Of a stretch of 64,000 bases of DNA, positions 28,747 to 37,548 are shown piece by piece. A program made the translations under genes and the position numbers. The notes beneath the pieces were generated by a model. That model was not told the origin of the DNA. It ran no database searches and saw only the letters and a program-made list of their open reading frames with translations. Origin of the DNA: Pseudomonas versuta. Lineage in GTDB: Bacteria; Pseudomonadota; Gammaproteobacteria; Pseudomonadales; Pseudomonadaceae. The stretch covers positions 1-64,000 of the forward strand of contig NZ_CP012676.1 in NCBI RefSeq assembly GCF_001294575.1, read 5' to 3'. The first letter of the stretch is position 1. Each line of letters begins with the position of its first letter.

Positions 28747-29358
28747 TTGGAACGCATCGCCGTAATTGACTTTGAAACCACTGGTATCTCCCCGAGCAGC
28801 ACGTGTCGGGCGACAGAAATTGCGGTGGTGATTCTGGAGCAGGGGCGCATTGTCGAGCGTTACCAGAGCCTAATGAACGCGGGCGTGCGGGTACCGGGTT
28901 TTATCGAGCAATTGACAGGCATCAGCAACGCCATGTTGCGCACTGCACCGTCTGCACAGCAGGTGATGAACGAGGTCAACGAGTTTGTGGGTATCACGCC
29001 CCTGCTGGCGCACAACGCAGCCTTCGACCAAAAATTCTGGGATTTCGAGATGGGGCTCATCAAGCGCACCCGTCTGCAACACTTTGCCTGCTCCTTGCTG
29101 CTGGCGCGGCGTTTGATGCCGGCGGCGCCCAATCACAAACTGGGCACCCTCACCACCTTCGCCCAATTGCCCCATACAGGTCAGGCTCACCGGGCCATGG
29201 CCGATGCTGAAATGGCAGCCAACCTGACGACCCACCTGGCTGAGCAACTGCGTCAAAAGCACGGCCTGCGAGAGTTGAACCACGATCTGTTGCGCAGCCT
29301 GCAAAAAATTCCTGCCGCCAAAATCAACGAACACCTCAAGCGCTGCCGCGGGTTCTGA
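28747..29358 (+). CDS. DEDDh 3'-5' exonuclease (DnaQ-like)
   Basis: 203 residues from a TTG at 28747 (AGGAT about 11 bases upstream), directly at the conserved ERIAVIDFETTG. All DEDDh residues are visible: D8 and E10 in IDFETTG, Asp in AHNAAFDQKFW near residue 95, and His and Asp in HRAMADAEMAA near residues 139-144. It is longer than oligoribonuclease and lacks a polymerase domain, so it is a stand-alone nuclease of the DnaQ/PolC-epsilon type. It is coupled in position with the NYN protein. Substrate (RNA or DNA) is undetermined. Confidence 0.9.
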   Translation: MERIAVIDFETTGISPSSTCRATEIAVVILEQGRIVERYQSLMNAGVRVPGFIEQLTGISNAMLRTAPSAQQVMNEVNEFVGITPLLAHNAAFDQKFWDFEMGLIKRTRLQHFACSLLLARRLMPAAPNHKLGTLTTFAQLPHTGQAHRAMADAEMAANLTTHLAEQLRQKHGLRELNHDLLRSLQKIPAAKINEHLKRCRGF

Positions 29359-29416
29359 AGAACAGGGCCTGTGCAGGAGCGCGCGTGTTCGCGAGCCTTT
29401 AGCAGCGGCCCTGTCG

Positions 29417-29448
29417 CCGGCCAAAAGTGTACGGCCACTTTTGGCCGG
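29417..29448. repeat. 13-base perfect inverted repeat
   Basis: CCGGCCAAAAGTG (29417-29429) pairs with CACTTTTGGCCGG (29436-29448) around TACGGC. It lies 60 bases past the exonuclease gene and 75 bases before the yedA-like gene. A strong hairpin without a T run; a REP-like unit (29373-29397) stands just before it. It may stop read-through from the nuclease genes. Confidence 0.6.
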
Positions 29449-29521
29449 TTCTGTAACTTAATATTGCCCCGCGCTTTGGCTAGACTCCCTCATCCCCTGC
29501 CTCTGCCTTTGAGCTGCCTCC

Positions 29522-30412
29522 ATGCCTGCCGCACGTCGTTTTCCGCTACAACTGATCGGTGCCTTTTTTGCGTTGTATGTGATCTGGGGGTCGACCTATC
29601 TGGTCATCCGTATCGGTATTGAGTCCTGGCCACCGCTGATGATGGCCGGGGTCCGTTTTCTGGTGGCAGGCAGCTTGATGTACGGTTTCATGCGCTGGCG
29701 CGGGTCGCCCGCACCGACCTTCGTCCAGTGGCGCGCAGCAGGCATGATCGGCTTTCTGTTGCTGGCCTGCGGCAACGGTGGCGTGACGCTGGCGGAACAC
29801 TCCGGGGTCGCCTCGGGCGTCGCGGCACTGGCCGTGGCCACCGTGCCGTTGTTTACCTTGCTGTTCGGCTACTTCTGGGGCGCACGCAATACCCGTCTGG
29901 AATGGGCCGGGATTGTCCTGGGGCTGATCGGTATCGGCATGCTCAACCTTGGTACCAACCTGCAGGCCAGCCCGATGGGTGCGGCGATGATTTTGTTTGC
30001 CGCCGCTGCCTGGGCGTTCGGTTCGGTGTGGAGCCGGCACTTGCCGCTGCCTGCCGGGCCGATGGCCAGTGCCGCCGAAATGCTGGTGGCGGGCGCCGTG
30101 CTCCTGGCCGGCAGCCTGTTAAGTGGCGAACGCATGACCCAGATGCCGACGGCCGCAGGCTGGGGCGCATTGCTCTATCTGGTGTTCTTCGGTTCGATCA
30201 TTGCCTTCAGTGCCTACATGTACCTGCTGAAAAACGTACGCCCCGCGGCGGCCACCAGTTACGCCTACGTCAACCCGGCCGTGGCCGTGATGCTGGGCAT
30301 TGCATTCGCAGGCGAGAGCATCGGTTTTGAGGAGTGCCTGGCGATGGCGGTCATCATCAGCGCCGTGGTGTTGATCGGGTTGCCGCAGTGGCGCAAGCAG
30401 AAACCGGTCTGA
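29522..30412 (+). CDS. yedA: EamA-family transporter, YedA-like
   Basis: 296-residue drug/metabolite transporter with ten predicted membrane segments made of two EamA repeats. The first helix has the signature FFALYVIWGSTYLVIRIGIE, matching E. coli YedA; the later SYAYVNPAVAVMLG segment is typical of the second repeat. Such proteins export small metabolites or amino acids; the physiological substrate is unknown. It is a single gene before rhlE. Confidence 0.88.
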   Translation: MPAARRFPLQLIGAFFALYVIWGSTYLVIRIGIESWPPLMMAGVRFLVAGSLMYGFMRWRGSPAPTFVQWRAAGMIGFLLLACGNGGVTLAEHSGVASGVAALAVATVPLFTLLFGYFWGARNTRLEWAGIVLGLIGIGMLNLGTNLQASPMGAAMILFAAAAWAFGSVWSRHLPLPAGPMASAAEMLVAGAVLLAGSLLSGERMTQMPTAAGWGALLYLVFFGSIIAFSAYMYLLKNVRPAAATSYAYVNPAVAVMLGIAFAGESIGFEECLAMAVIISAVVLIGLPQWRKQKPV

Positions 30413-30479
30413 ATTAGGGTAAACTGCGCGCCATTGCAACTTATGCGCCCCTGCGCTGACCTTTTTCGACGGTATCCCC

Positions 30480-31817
30480 ATGACATTCGCCACCCTTGGC
30501 CTGATCGAACCCTTGCTGCGCGCTCTTGAGACGCTCGGCTACAAGACCCCAACCCCGGTTCAGGCCCAAGCGATCCCCGCAGTGCTGGCTGGCCGCGACC
30601 TGATGGCCGCAGCCCAGACCGGCACCGGCAAAACGGGCGGTTTCGCCCTGCCGCTGCTGCAGTCGCTGACCATGGAAGGTCCGAAAGTTGCCAGTAACAT
30701 GGTGCGCGCCCTGGTCCTGGTGCCAACCCGGGAACTGGCCGAACAGGTTCACGAGAGCATTCGCCAGTACGCCGAGCATTTGCCGTTGAGCACTTATGCG
30801 GTCTACGGCGGCGTCAGCATCAACCCGCAAATGATGAAAATGCGCAAAGGGGTTGATGTGCTGGTGGCAACGCCGGGTCGTCTGCTCGACCTTTATCGCC
30901 AGAAAGCGATCAAGTTCACCCAGCTGCAAACCCTGATCCTCGACGAAGCGGACCGCATGCTCGATCTGGGCTTCTCTGAAGAGCTGCGTGATATCTACCG
31001 CGTGTTGCCGAAAAAGCGCCAGACCCTGCTGTTCTCGGCGACCTTTTCTGACGCGATCCGCCTGTTGGCCGAGCAGATGCTCGACAACCCGCTGAGCATC
31101 GAAGTCAGCCCGCGCAACGTGGCGGCCAGCAGCGTCAAACAATGGATCATTCCGGTCGACAAAAAGCGCAAGCCGGAACTGTTCCTGCATTTGCTGCGTA
31201 CCCAGCAGTGGAAACAAGTGCTGGTGTTTGCCAAAACCCGTAACGGTGTGGATGAACTGGTGGGCAAGCTGCAAGGCCTGGGCATCAACGCGGACGGCAT
31301 TCACGGCGACAAGCCGCAGGCCACCCGCCAGCGCGCGCTGGACCGGTTCAAGGCCAGTGAAGTACAGATCCTGGTCGCGACCGATGTTGCTGCCCGTGGT
31401 CTGGATATTGAAGACCTGCCGCTGGTGATCAACTTCGACATGCCGATCGTGGCCGAAGACTACATTCACCGCATTGGCCGCACTGGCCGTGCCGGTCAGA
31501 AGGGCGAAGCGATTTCGTTTGTCTGCGCCGATGAAGTGAACATGTTGTCGGCAATCGAGATGCTGACCCGTCAGACCTTGCCGCGCCACGAGCAACAGGA
31601 TTTCGAGCCGGAGCACCGGGTCCCCGAGACTGATGCAACCGGTCAGGTGATCAAAAAACCGAAGAAGCCGAAAAAACCGAAAACCTCAGGCGGTGGCGGC
31701 AAGCGCAACTTGGGCAAATGGGTCGACAGCGGCGAAGCGGCACCGGTTGAACCTTCGGTCAAACCCGTGCGTAAAGTTCCTGTGTTCAACACCGGCCCGC
31801 GCAAGCGCAAGCCGTAA
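30480..31817 (+). CDS. rhlE: DEAD-box RNA helicase RhlE
   Basis: 445 residues. The Q motif (TPTPVQAQAIP), motif I AQTGTGKT (45-52), DEAD in LDEADRMLDLGF, SAT in FSATFSD, and motifs V and VI (VATDVAARGLDI, HRIGRTGRAGQ) are intact. The C-terminal ~70 residues form a basic, disordered Lys/Pro tail (PKKPKKPKTSGGGGKRN) as in pseudomonad RhlE proteins, where this tail binds RNA and RNase E. RhlE works in mRNA decay and ribosome assembly, mainly in the cold. A hairpin follows the stop. Confidence 0.93.
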   Translation: MTFATLGLIEPLLRALETLGYKTPTPVQAQAIPAVLAGRDLMAAAQTGTGKTGGFALPLLQSLTMEGPKVASNMVRALVLVPTRELAEQVHESIRQYAEHLPLSTYAVYGGVSINPQMMKMRKGVDVLVATPGRLLDLYRQKAIKFTQLQTLILDEADRMLDLGFSEELRDIYRVLPKKRQTLLFSATFSDAIRLLAEQMLDNPLSIEVSPRNVAASSVKQWIIPVDKKRKPELFLHLLRTQQWKQVLVFAKTRNGVDELVGKLQGLGINADGIHGDKPQATRQRALDRFKASEVQILVATDVAARGLDIEDLPLVINFDMPIVAEDYIHRIGRTGRAGQKGEAISFVCADEVNMLSAIEMLTRQTLPRHEQQDFEPEHRVPETDATGQVIKKPKKPKKPKTSGGGGKRNLGKWVDSGEAAPVEPSVKPVRKVPVFNTGPRKRKP

Positions 31818-31825
31818 GCCAAACC

Positions 31826-31856
31826 CGCTTGTCCGCGACGCCGTCGCGGGCAAGCG
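31826..31856. terminator. Strong hairpin between rhlE and the convergent flavoprotein gene
   Basis: CGCTTGTCCGCGAC (31826-31839) pairs with GTCGCGGGCAAGCG (31843-31856), one T-G pair, loop of three bases. It is placed exactly between two convergent genes and overlaps no start. No T run is present, so it may be a REP-like element working as a bidirectional barrier. Confidence 0.6.
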
Positions 31857-33092
31857 TCAGGCTTTAAGCCAGCTCAAAACCCCCAACCCTGCGGCCCGGC
31901 CACTGGCAAAACAGCCTGTGAGCAAATAGCCGCCGGTGGGGGCTTCCCAATCGAGCATTTCACCCGCGCAGAACACCCCCGGCATGGCTTTGAGCATCAG
32001 GTTTTCATCCAGCGCTTCAAACCGTACACCTCCCGCGCTGCTGATGGCCTCGTCCAATGGACGGGTGTTTATCAGGTTCAGTGCCAAGCCTTTAATCGCC
32101 TGGGCCAGTCGCAGCGGATCGGCAAAGCACTCGGCAGGCGCCAGTTCGCGCAACAGCGCGGCTTTCACCCCGTCCAGCCCCAGTTGACTGTGCAGATGCT
32201 TGCTCATGGAGCGCGAGCCGCGAGGCTTGGCCAGTGCTGCGGCAACTTTATCCACAGGCTTGCCCGGCAGCAGATCGATCAGGATGGTGGCGACCCCCTG
32301 TTGATTGATCGCTTCACGAATCAGCGCCGACCAGGTGTAAATCAGGCTGCCTTCAATACCGCTGGCGGTAATGACGCACTCACCCAGGCGCGCAGGGCTG
32401 TCGGGCATGCCTATCGCAATGTTCTTGAGCGGTGCTCCGGCAAATTTGCTGCGCAGCACTTCGCTCCATCCCGCCACATCAAACCCGCAATTGCTCGGCT
32501 GCAGCGGCGCCAGTTCCACCCCGCGCTCGGCCAGAAGCGGCATCCACGCACCGTCCGAACCCAGGCGAGCCCAACTGCCGCCGCCCAGCGCCAGTAACAG
32601 CGCATCCGGCTTGAGCTGCTTTTCACCGTCCGGGCTGTCGATTCGCAACTGGCCATCGGCTTGCCAGCCCAGCCAGCGATGGCGGGTGTGGATAACTACC
32701 CCGGATTCGCGCAATCGCTTGAGCCATGCGCGCAGCAAGGGAGCGGCTTTCATATCGGTGGGGAACACCCGCCCAGAACTGCCGACAAAGGTTTCAATCC
32801 CCAGGTCGTGAATCCACTGACACAAGGCCTGGGCATCGAAAGCCCGCAGCAGCGGGGCGATCTGCGGTGCCCGCTCTGCATAACGTGAGAGGAACGCCGG
32901 GTAGGCTTCGGAATGGGTGATGTTCATACCACCGACACCGGCCAGCAGGAACTTGCGTCCCACCGAAGGCATGGCGTCATACAGATCGACCCGCACCCCG
33001 GCCCGGCTCAACACTTCGGCGGCCATCAGACCTGCGGGACCACCGCCAATAATGGCAACGTGACGGGAAGGGGAGGTGGTGGGCTCAGTCAT
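31857..33092 (-). CDS. TIGR03862-type NAD(P)/FAD-dependent oxidoreductase
   Basis: 411-residue flavoprotein of the HI0933/BaiN-like family. The Rossmann motif VAIIGGGPAGLMAAEVLSRAG starts at residue 9, followed by GRKFLLAGVGGMNITHSE, typical of the subgroup with an inserted beta-barrel. A C-terminal GVFCAGEMLDWEAPTGGYLL binds FAD. The reaction and substrate are unknown; the pseudomonad subgroup is usually called a TIGR03862 flavoprotein. Two exact DnaA-box nonamers fall inside the coding region (see findings). Confidence 0.88.
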   Translation of the reverse strand: MTEPTTSPSRHVAIIGGGPAGLMAAEVLSRAGVRVDLYDAMPSVGRKFLLAGVGGMNITHSEAYPAFLSRYAERAPQIAPLLRAFDAQALCQWIHDLGIETFVGSSGRVFPTDMKAAPLLRAWLKRLRESGVVIHTRHRWLGWQADGQLRIDSPDGEKQLKPDALLLALGGGSWARLGSDGAWMPLLAERGVELAPLQPSNCGFDVAGWSEVLRSKFAGAPLKNIAIGMPDSPARLGECVITASGIEGSLIYTWSALIREAINQQGVATILIDLLPGKPVDKVAAALAKPRGSRSMSKHLHSQLGLDGVKAALLRELAPAECFADPLRLAQAIKGLALNLINTRPLDEAISSAGGVRFEALDENLMLKAMPGVFCAGEMLDWEAPTGGYLLTGCFASGRAAGLGVLSWLKA

Positions 33093-33152
33093 GGCGGGGC
33101 TGCAAATCGGCGAAATAAGCCGCGTATTCTACCTGACTAATCCGCCTGTGCC

Positions 33153-33240
33153 CTGTGGGAGCTGGCTTGCCAGCGATGGCACCGATGCCAGGATAATGCC
33201 AATTGCGTCGCCTGCATCGCTGGCAAGCCAGCTCCCACAG
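33153..33240. repeat. REPIN-like inverted repeat, 26-base perfect arms
   Basis: Arms 33153-33178 and 33215-33240 are exact reverse complements (core GTGGGAGCTGGCTTGCCAGC), separated by 36 bases. The same family recurs at 58897-58981 and in shorter form at 19369 and 63461. It is in the promoter-side gap of the flavoprotein gene. Confidence 0.88.
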
Positions 33241-33321
33241 AAGAAGGATGTTGTCTGTATGAAAAACGTACAGCTCTCTGCAGCCCGTACGCGGCGTGCC
33301 CTGCAAGCGCTTTCACTCAGG

Positions 33322-33356
33322 TTATCCACAGGCAGTTCCACAGGCATTGTGGGTAA
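33322..33356. promoter_or_regulatory. Cluster of DnaA-box-like nonamers
   Basis: An exact DnaA box TTATCCACA at 33322-33330, a partial repeat TTCCACA (33336-33342), and TGTGGGTAA at 33348-33356 (one mismatch from a box on the minus strand). The cluster lies between the REPIN and the 3' end of the deacetylase-like gene, in non-coding DNA. DnaA binding is an inference. Confidence 0.45.
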
Positions 33357-34277
33357 TTAGTGGCAGCCGGAAGACACCCAGACCTTCTGCGCACTGTGAT
33401 GCAGGATCCCGTGGCGTCGGGCCAGCGCTTTGCGATCTTTGCTGTAACCGCCGCCGATCACTCCGACTACCGGGATATCGCGGCCCAGACAGTGGCGCAT
33501 CACGCTCTCATCGCGGGCGGCCACGCCTGCATCGGTCAGTTTCAAATAACCCAGGGCATCGTCCTGATGAACATCGACACCCGCGTCGTACAGCACCAGA
33601 TCGGGCTGATACAGCGCCAGCAAGTAATTGAGCGCATCATCGACCACTTGCAGATATTCGGCATCCCCCATGCCCATGGGCAGGCCAATGTCCCAGTCGC
33701 TTTGCGCCTTGCGTGCCGGAAAATTCTTTTCGCAATGCAGGGAAACGGTAATTGCATCCGGCGTATGTTCAAGAATCCGCGCCGTGCCATCGCCCTGATG
33801 CACATCGCAATCGAAGATCAACACCCGGTTTACCCGTCCGCTTTCCAGTAAATAGCGGCTGATGACTGCCAGATCATTGAAGATGCAGAAACCCGCCGGG
33901 TGGTCGTAGTGCGCGTGATGGGTGCCGCCGGCCAGGTGACAGGCCAGCCCGTGCTCAAGCGCCTGCTCGGCCGCCAGCAAAGAGCCGCCCACCGCACGGA
34001 TGGTCCGGCGCGCCAGTGCTTCACTCCAGGGCAGGCCCAGGCGTCGCTGGTCCTCGCGGGCCAGTTCACCGGCCATGTAACGCTCGATGTAGGCACGGTC
34101 ATGGGCCAGCGCGAGGATATCCACAGGGCACAGTTCGGGACGCAGCAAGTCGGCATCACGGGTCAGCCCGGTCTGAACCAGGTGGTCGCGCAACAGGCGG
34201 AATTTATCCATCGGGAAGCGATGCTCCGCCGGGAACTCGGGACTGTAGTCATCGTGGTAAATCAGAGGTAAAGGCAT
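33357..34277 (-). CDS. Histone-deacetylase-family zinc hydrolase
   Basis: 306-residue member of the arginase/deacetylase fold. The catalytic features are complete: the His pair in GGTHHAHYDHPAGFCIFND, zinc ligands in IFDCDVHQGDGT and LYDAGVDVHQDD, and the transition-state Tyr in IGGGYS. Bacterial members deacetylate small amines such as acetylpolyamines or acetoin-related or lysine substrates; no protein histone exists here. The specific substrate is unknown. The gene starts about 90 bases before the divergent acetyltransferase gene, so an acetylation/deacetylation pair is possible but speculative. Confidence 0.9.
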   Translation of the reverse strand: MPLPLIYHDDYSPEFPAEHRFPMDKFRLLRDHLVQTGLTRDADLLRPELCPVDILALAHDRAYIERYMAGELAREDQRRLGLPWSEALARRTIRAVGGSLLAAEQALEHGLACHLAGGTHHAHYDHPAGFCIFNDLAVISRYLLESGRVNRVLIFDCDVHQGDGTARILEHTPDAITVSLHCEKNFPARKAQSDWDIGLPMGMGDAEYLQVVDDALNYLLALYQPDLVLYDAGVDVHQDDALGYLKLTDAGVAARDESVMRHCLGRDIPVVGVIGGGYSKDRKALARRHGILHHSAQKVWVSSGCH

Positions 34278-34367
34278 AGGGATTTCGCGCCGAACGAGCG
34301 TTTGATATTAACAGCGCTGTACACTGCAAGGTATTCGAAAAGCCCGGTAACAAATCGGAGAGAACAG

Positions 34368-34937
34368 ATGGAGCAGATCAAAGAGCTCGAAAGTGCCCGT
34401 TTGCGATTACGTCCCTGGCGTGACACAGATTTGCCTGAGTTTGCTGCGATGTCTGCCGACCCTCAGGTGATGCGCTATTTTCCTGCGCCCCTGAGCCGTC
34501 TCGAAAGTGCCGCGCTGATTGGCCGGATTCGTGGCCACTTTGCCGAATACGGCTACGGGCTGTGGGCGCTGGAGCGCAAGGACACGGGAGCCTTCATCGG
34601 CTTTACCGGGTTGCTCAATGTCAATTTTGACGCGCCGTTCAGCCCGGCAGTTGAAATTGGCTGGCGTCTGGATCCGCAACATTGGGGCCTGGGATATGCC
34701 AGTGAGGCGGCCTGGGCCGTGCTGCGCTGTGCCTTTGACCGATTGGCGCTGGATCAGGTGGTGTCATTCACCAGCCAGCTCAACCTGCCGTCACAAAAGG
34801 TCATGCAGGCGATCGGCATGCAGCACGATCCTGACGGCGACTTTGAACATCCCCGCCTGCCTGAAGGGCATCCGCTACGGTCACATGTGCTGTATCGCAT
34901 TACGCGGGCCCAGTGGCTGGAAACCCTGCACGGCTGA
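34368..34937 (+). CDS. GNAT-family N-acetyltransferase (RimJ/RimL type)
   Basis: 189 residues from the ATG at 34368, with CGGAGAG upstream. It begins LESARLRLRPWRDTDLPEFA, the usual RimL start, and has the acetyl-CoA-binding V/I-G-W-R-L-D-x-x-x-W-G-x-G-Y-A-S-E-A motif (EIGWRLDPQHWGLGYASEAA) and NLPSQKVMQAIGM near the end. It may acetylate a ribosomal or other protein N-terminus, or a small amine; unknown. It is divergent from the deacetylase-like gene. Confidence 0.9.
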   Translation: MEQIKELESARLRLRPWRDTDLPEFAAMSADPQVMRYFPAPLSRLESAALIGRIRGHFAEYGYGLWALERKDTGAFIGFTGLLNVNFDAPFSPAVEIGWRLDPQHWGLGYASEAAWAVLRCAFDRLALDQVVSFTSQLNLPSQKVMQAIGMQHDPDGDFEHPRLPEGHPLRSHVLYRITRAQWLETLHG

Positions 34938-35023
34938 GCAGGTGGAGAGTGGCGAAAGCCGAAATTTTGTTGACCTGCGTAGCCAAGACTGCGCCGGTAT
35001 TGCTCTGTGTGAGGAGAGTCTGA

Positions 35024-35893
35024 ATGAGCCAAGTGTTGGAAGATCTGGTCAATTTGCTGACCCTGGAACCGATCGAAGAGAACCTCTTTCGCGGCTGCAG
35101 TCAGGACCTGGGCTTTCGCCAGTTGTTCGGCGGTCAGGTACTCGGGCAATCGTTGTCGGCCATGAGCCAGACAGTCGAAGACGCGCGGCACGTGCACTCG
35201 ATGCACGGCTATTTTTTGCGCCCGGGGGATGCAGGGTTGCCGGTGGTCTATCAGGTGGACCGGGTGCGTGACGGCGGCAGTTTCAGTACGCGCCGGGTGA
35301 CCGCGATCCAGAAGGGCCAGCCGATTTTTACCTGCAGTGCATCATTCCAGTACGACGAAGCCGGCTTTGAGCACCAGACCCCGATGCCCGATGTGGTGGG
35401 CCCGGAAAACCTGCCCTCGGAACTCGAAATGATCCGTCAGCGCGCGCATCTGATCCCCGAATCGATGCGTGAAAAGCTGCTGTGCGCCAAGCCCATCGAG
35501 TTTCGTCCGGTGGTGGGCGAAGACCCGTTCAACCCCAAGATCACCGACCCGATCAAGTACGTATGGTTTCGTGCCGATGGCGCACTGGCTGACTCGCCGG
35601 CGCTGCACAAATACCTGCTGGCCTATGCCTCGGACTTCGGTTTGCTGACCACCTCGCTGCTGCCCCATGGCAAAGGCGTGTGGCAAAAGGATATGCAGGT
35701 TGCCAGCCTTGATCACGCGCTGTGGTTCCACCAGGACCTGCGTGCCGATGACTGGTTGCTGTACGCCATGGACAGCCCGTGGGCGGGGAATTCACGCGGG
35801 TTCTCCCGCGGTAGCGTCTATAACCGCGCAGGCCAGCTGGTCGCGTCGGTTACACAAGAAGGTTTGATTCGCCATCGCAAGGACTGGGCATGA
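35024..35893 (+). CDS. tesB: Acyl-CoA thioesterase II
   Basis: 289-residue double-hotdog thioesterase that hydrolyses medium- and long-chain acyl-CoA. Family segments include FRQLFGGQVLGQSLSA, MHGYFLRPGDAGLPVVYQV, ALWFHQDLRADDWLLYAMDS and GSVYNRAGQLVASVTQEGL, the last two covering the catalytic Asp/Thr/Gln region. GTGAGGAGAG precedes the start. The stop codon overlaps the start of the HAD gene by 4 bases, so the two are translationally coupled. Confidence 0.95.
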   Translation: MSQVLEDLVNLLTLEPIEENLFRGCSQDLGFRQLFGGQVLGQSLSAMSQTVEDARHVHSMHGYFLRPGDAGLPVVYQVDRVRDGGSFSTRRVTAIQKGQPIFTCSASFQYDEAGFEHQTPMPDVVGPENLPSELEMIRQRAHLIPESMREKLLCAKPIEFRPVVGEDPFNPKITDPIKYVWFRADGALADSPALHKYLLAYASDFGLLTTSLLPHGKGVWQKDMQVASLDHALWFHQDLRADDWLLYAMDSPWAGNSRGFSRGSVYNRAGQLVASVTQEGLIRHRKDWA

Positions 35894-36480
35894 CACTCAA
35901 GGATGTAAAACACTGGGTTTTCGACATGGACGGCACTTTGACCGTTGCCGTGCATGACTTTGCTGCGATTCGTCGCGCGCTGGATATCCCAGCGCAAGAC
36001 GATATTTTGACCCACCTCAACGGCTTGCCTGCGCACGAAGCGCAAGCCAAGCACGCCTGGTTGCTGGAGCACGAGCGTGAACTGGCATTGGCCTCAACTC
36101 CTGCGCCCGGCGCGGTTGAGCTGGTGCGCGAGCTGGCGGCCCGCGGTTGTCGCCTGGGGGTGCTGACCCGCAATGCCCGGGAGCTGGCGCATATCACCCT
36201 GGAGGCCATTGGCCTGGCGCCATTCTTTGCGCCACAGGATGTGCTCGGCCGCGACAATGCAGCCCACAAGCCTGACCCCGACGGCCTGTTGCAACTGGCC
36301 CGGGCGTGGGAGGTCGCGCCGTCACAGATGGTGATGGTCGGGGATTATCGTTTTGACCTGGATTGTGGGCGTGCGGCGGGCAGTAAAACCGTACTGGTCA
36401 ACGTGCCCCAAAACCCGTGGCCGGAACTGACCGACTGGCATGCCCGGGACTGCTTCGAACTGCGCCAACTTATCGCCTGA
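35890..36480 (+). CDS. HAD-family hydrolase (phosphoglycolate phosphatase-like)
   Basis: 196 residues with a full haloacid dehalogenase active site: motif I FDMDGTLT (D11, D13), motif II GVLTRNARE, motif III lysine in AAHKPDPDGLL and acidic motif IV VGDYRFDLDCG. Cap type 1 between motif I and II (about residues 20-80). It is most like phosphoglycolate or sugar phosphatases; the substrate is not defined. It begins in the last codons of tesB (ATGA overlap) and is followed by a REP pair. Confidence 0.88.
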   Translation: MTLKDVKHWVFDMDGTLTVAVHDFAAIRRALDIPAQDDILTHLNGLPAHEAQAKHAWLLEHERELALASTPAPGAVELVRELAARGCRLGVLTRNARELAHITLEAIGLAPFFAPQDVLGRDNAAHKPDPDGLLQLARAWEVAPSQMVMVGDYRFDLDCGRAAGSKTVLVNVPQNPWPELTDWHARDCFELRQLIA

Positions 36481-36482
36481 CC

Positions 36483-36545
36483 CCTGTAGGAGCGTGCTTG
36501 CTCGCGAGCTCTTCGCGGCTTCGTTGAAAAGCTCGCACCTACAGG
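36483..36545. repeat. REP pair (GTAGGAGCG family), imperfect
   Basis: Outer arms 36483-36497 and 36531-36545 pair with two mismatches (CCTGTAGGAGCGTGC against the complement of GCTCGCACCTACAGG). An inner GCTCGCGAGC palindrome is also present. It lies between two convergent genes. Confidence 0.75.
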
Positions 36546-36561
36546 TTTCAGGGGAGGAAAG

Positions 36562-37548
36562 TTACTCGCCGAACAACGCCTTCTGCCCCTCGGGCGAGGT
36601 GAACATCCGGTCGCCGTTGTGCCCGACCCCGGGGACTTCAATCAATCGCTGATTGAGGCCCTGTGGATGACGCCGGGTCAGATACCCGAAGTAATTCTTG
36701 CCCCGCACCAGCCTGAACGCGCCCTGGGCCTCGGCTTCGCAACGCTTGTCGAGGGCCGGGTGGTTGGGGTCGATATCCTCGGCGCCGAGCAAGTAAGTGA
36801 TGTCTCGCCCCACGTAGGCGTGCTCAAGTTGCTGGGGGGGTTGCACCTTGGCATAGGCGGGCAACTCCTTGAGCCCGTACTTCCAGGTATTGAAGCCCGG
36901 GCAACTGGCCGGATCGAAGGCACGAACCGGTCGTTGCGCGTTGAAATACGCGTAAGACGAAGGGTTGGCAATTACATACCGCACCTTGATGCCATTGGCC
37001 TGCAACGCCTGATCAGCCTGGGTTGTCAGCGCGTAGCGCTGCACCACCTGCGCGCCTCCCGAGTGTCCGGCAACCACTACCTCGCGCAGGGCAGGGTAGC
37101 GTTTACGGTCATTGAGACGTTCCAGGATTTGGTCCAGCGCCGCGTAAGAACTGAGCGGCGTCGGGCTTGTGGCAGGTGCACCGCCCATCCAGTCATTGGC
37201 GTGCCAGCGCAATGTGTCGGCAGGCAGGCTATGGCGAGCAGCGTCGCTTTCGTTCAGAAACTGCGGAGCGATGATCAGGGTTGTGGATAACTGTCCGGCC
37301 TGCGTCGCCGCCTTTTCAACGCTGTGCAAGTAGGTCTGGGCATTGCGCAAACGGCCATGAATCACAATCAGTGCCCGCTGCATGTGGGGGAGGGGCTGCT
37401 GCCAGTCCTGGCTCAACCCGATACCCAGCTGGCCGGCGCCGGTGTTCAGATGCCCGGGGCTCAGCTCCCTGACCCCGTGCTCTGCTGCCTGAGCCCCGCT
37501 ATAGACAATCAGCAGTCCAAGTATCGAAGCGATCAGACGCAGCCCCAC
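36562..37548 (-). CDS. Exported alpha/beta hydrolase
   Basis: 328 residues starting with GTG at 37546-37548, immediately after the ypfJ stop with no base between. Signal peptide about 1-22 (RLIASILGLLIVYSGAQAAE). The nucleophile is in VVVAGHSGGAQVV, the oxyanion region in ALIVIHGRLRN, and the likely acid/base in EDIDPNHPALD and GVGHNGDRMF. It probably acts in the periplasm as an esterase, lipase or peptidase; unknown. Tight coupling to ypfJ suggests a common task. Confidence 0.87.
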   Translation of the reverse strand: MGLRLIASILGLLIVYSGAQAAEHGVRELSPGHLNTGAGQLGIGLSQDWQQPLPHMQRALIVIHGRLRNAQTYLHSVEKAATQAGQLSTTLIIAPQFLNESDAARHSLPADTLRWHANDWMGGAPATSPTPLSSYAALDQILERLNDRKRYPALREVVVAGHSGGAQVVQRYALTTQADQALQANGIKVRYVIANPSSYAYFNAQRPVRAFDPASCPGFNTWKYGLKELPAYAKVQPPQQLEHAYVGRDITYLLGAEDIDPNHPALDKRCEAEAQGAFRLVRGKNYFGYLTRRHPQGLNQRLIEVPGVGHNGDRMFTSPEGQKALFGE

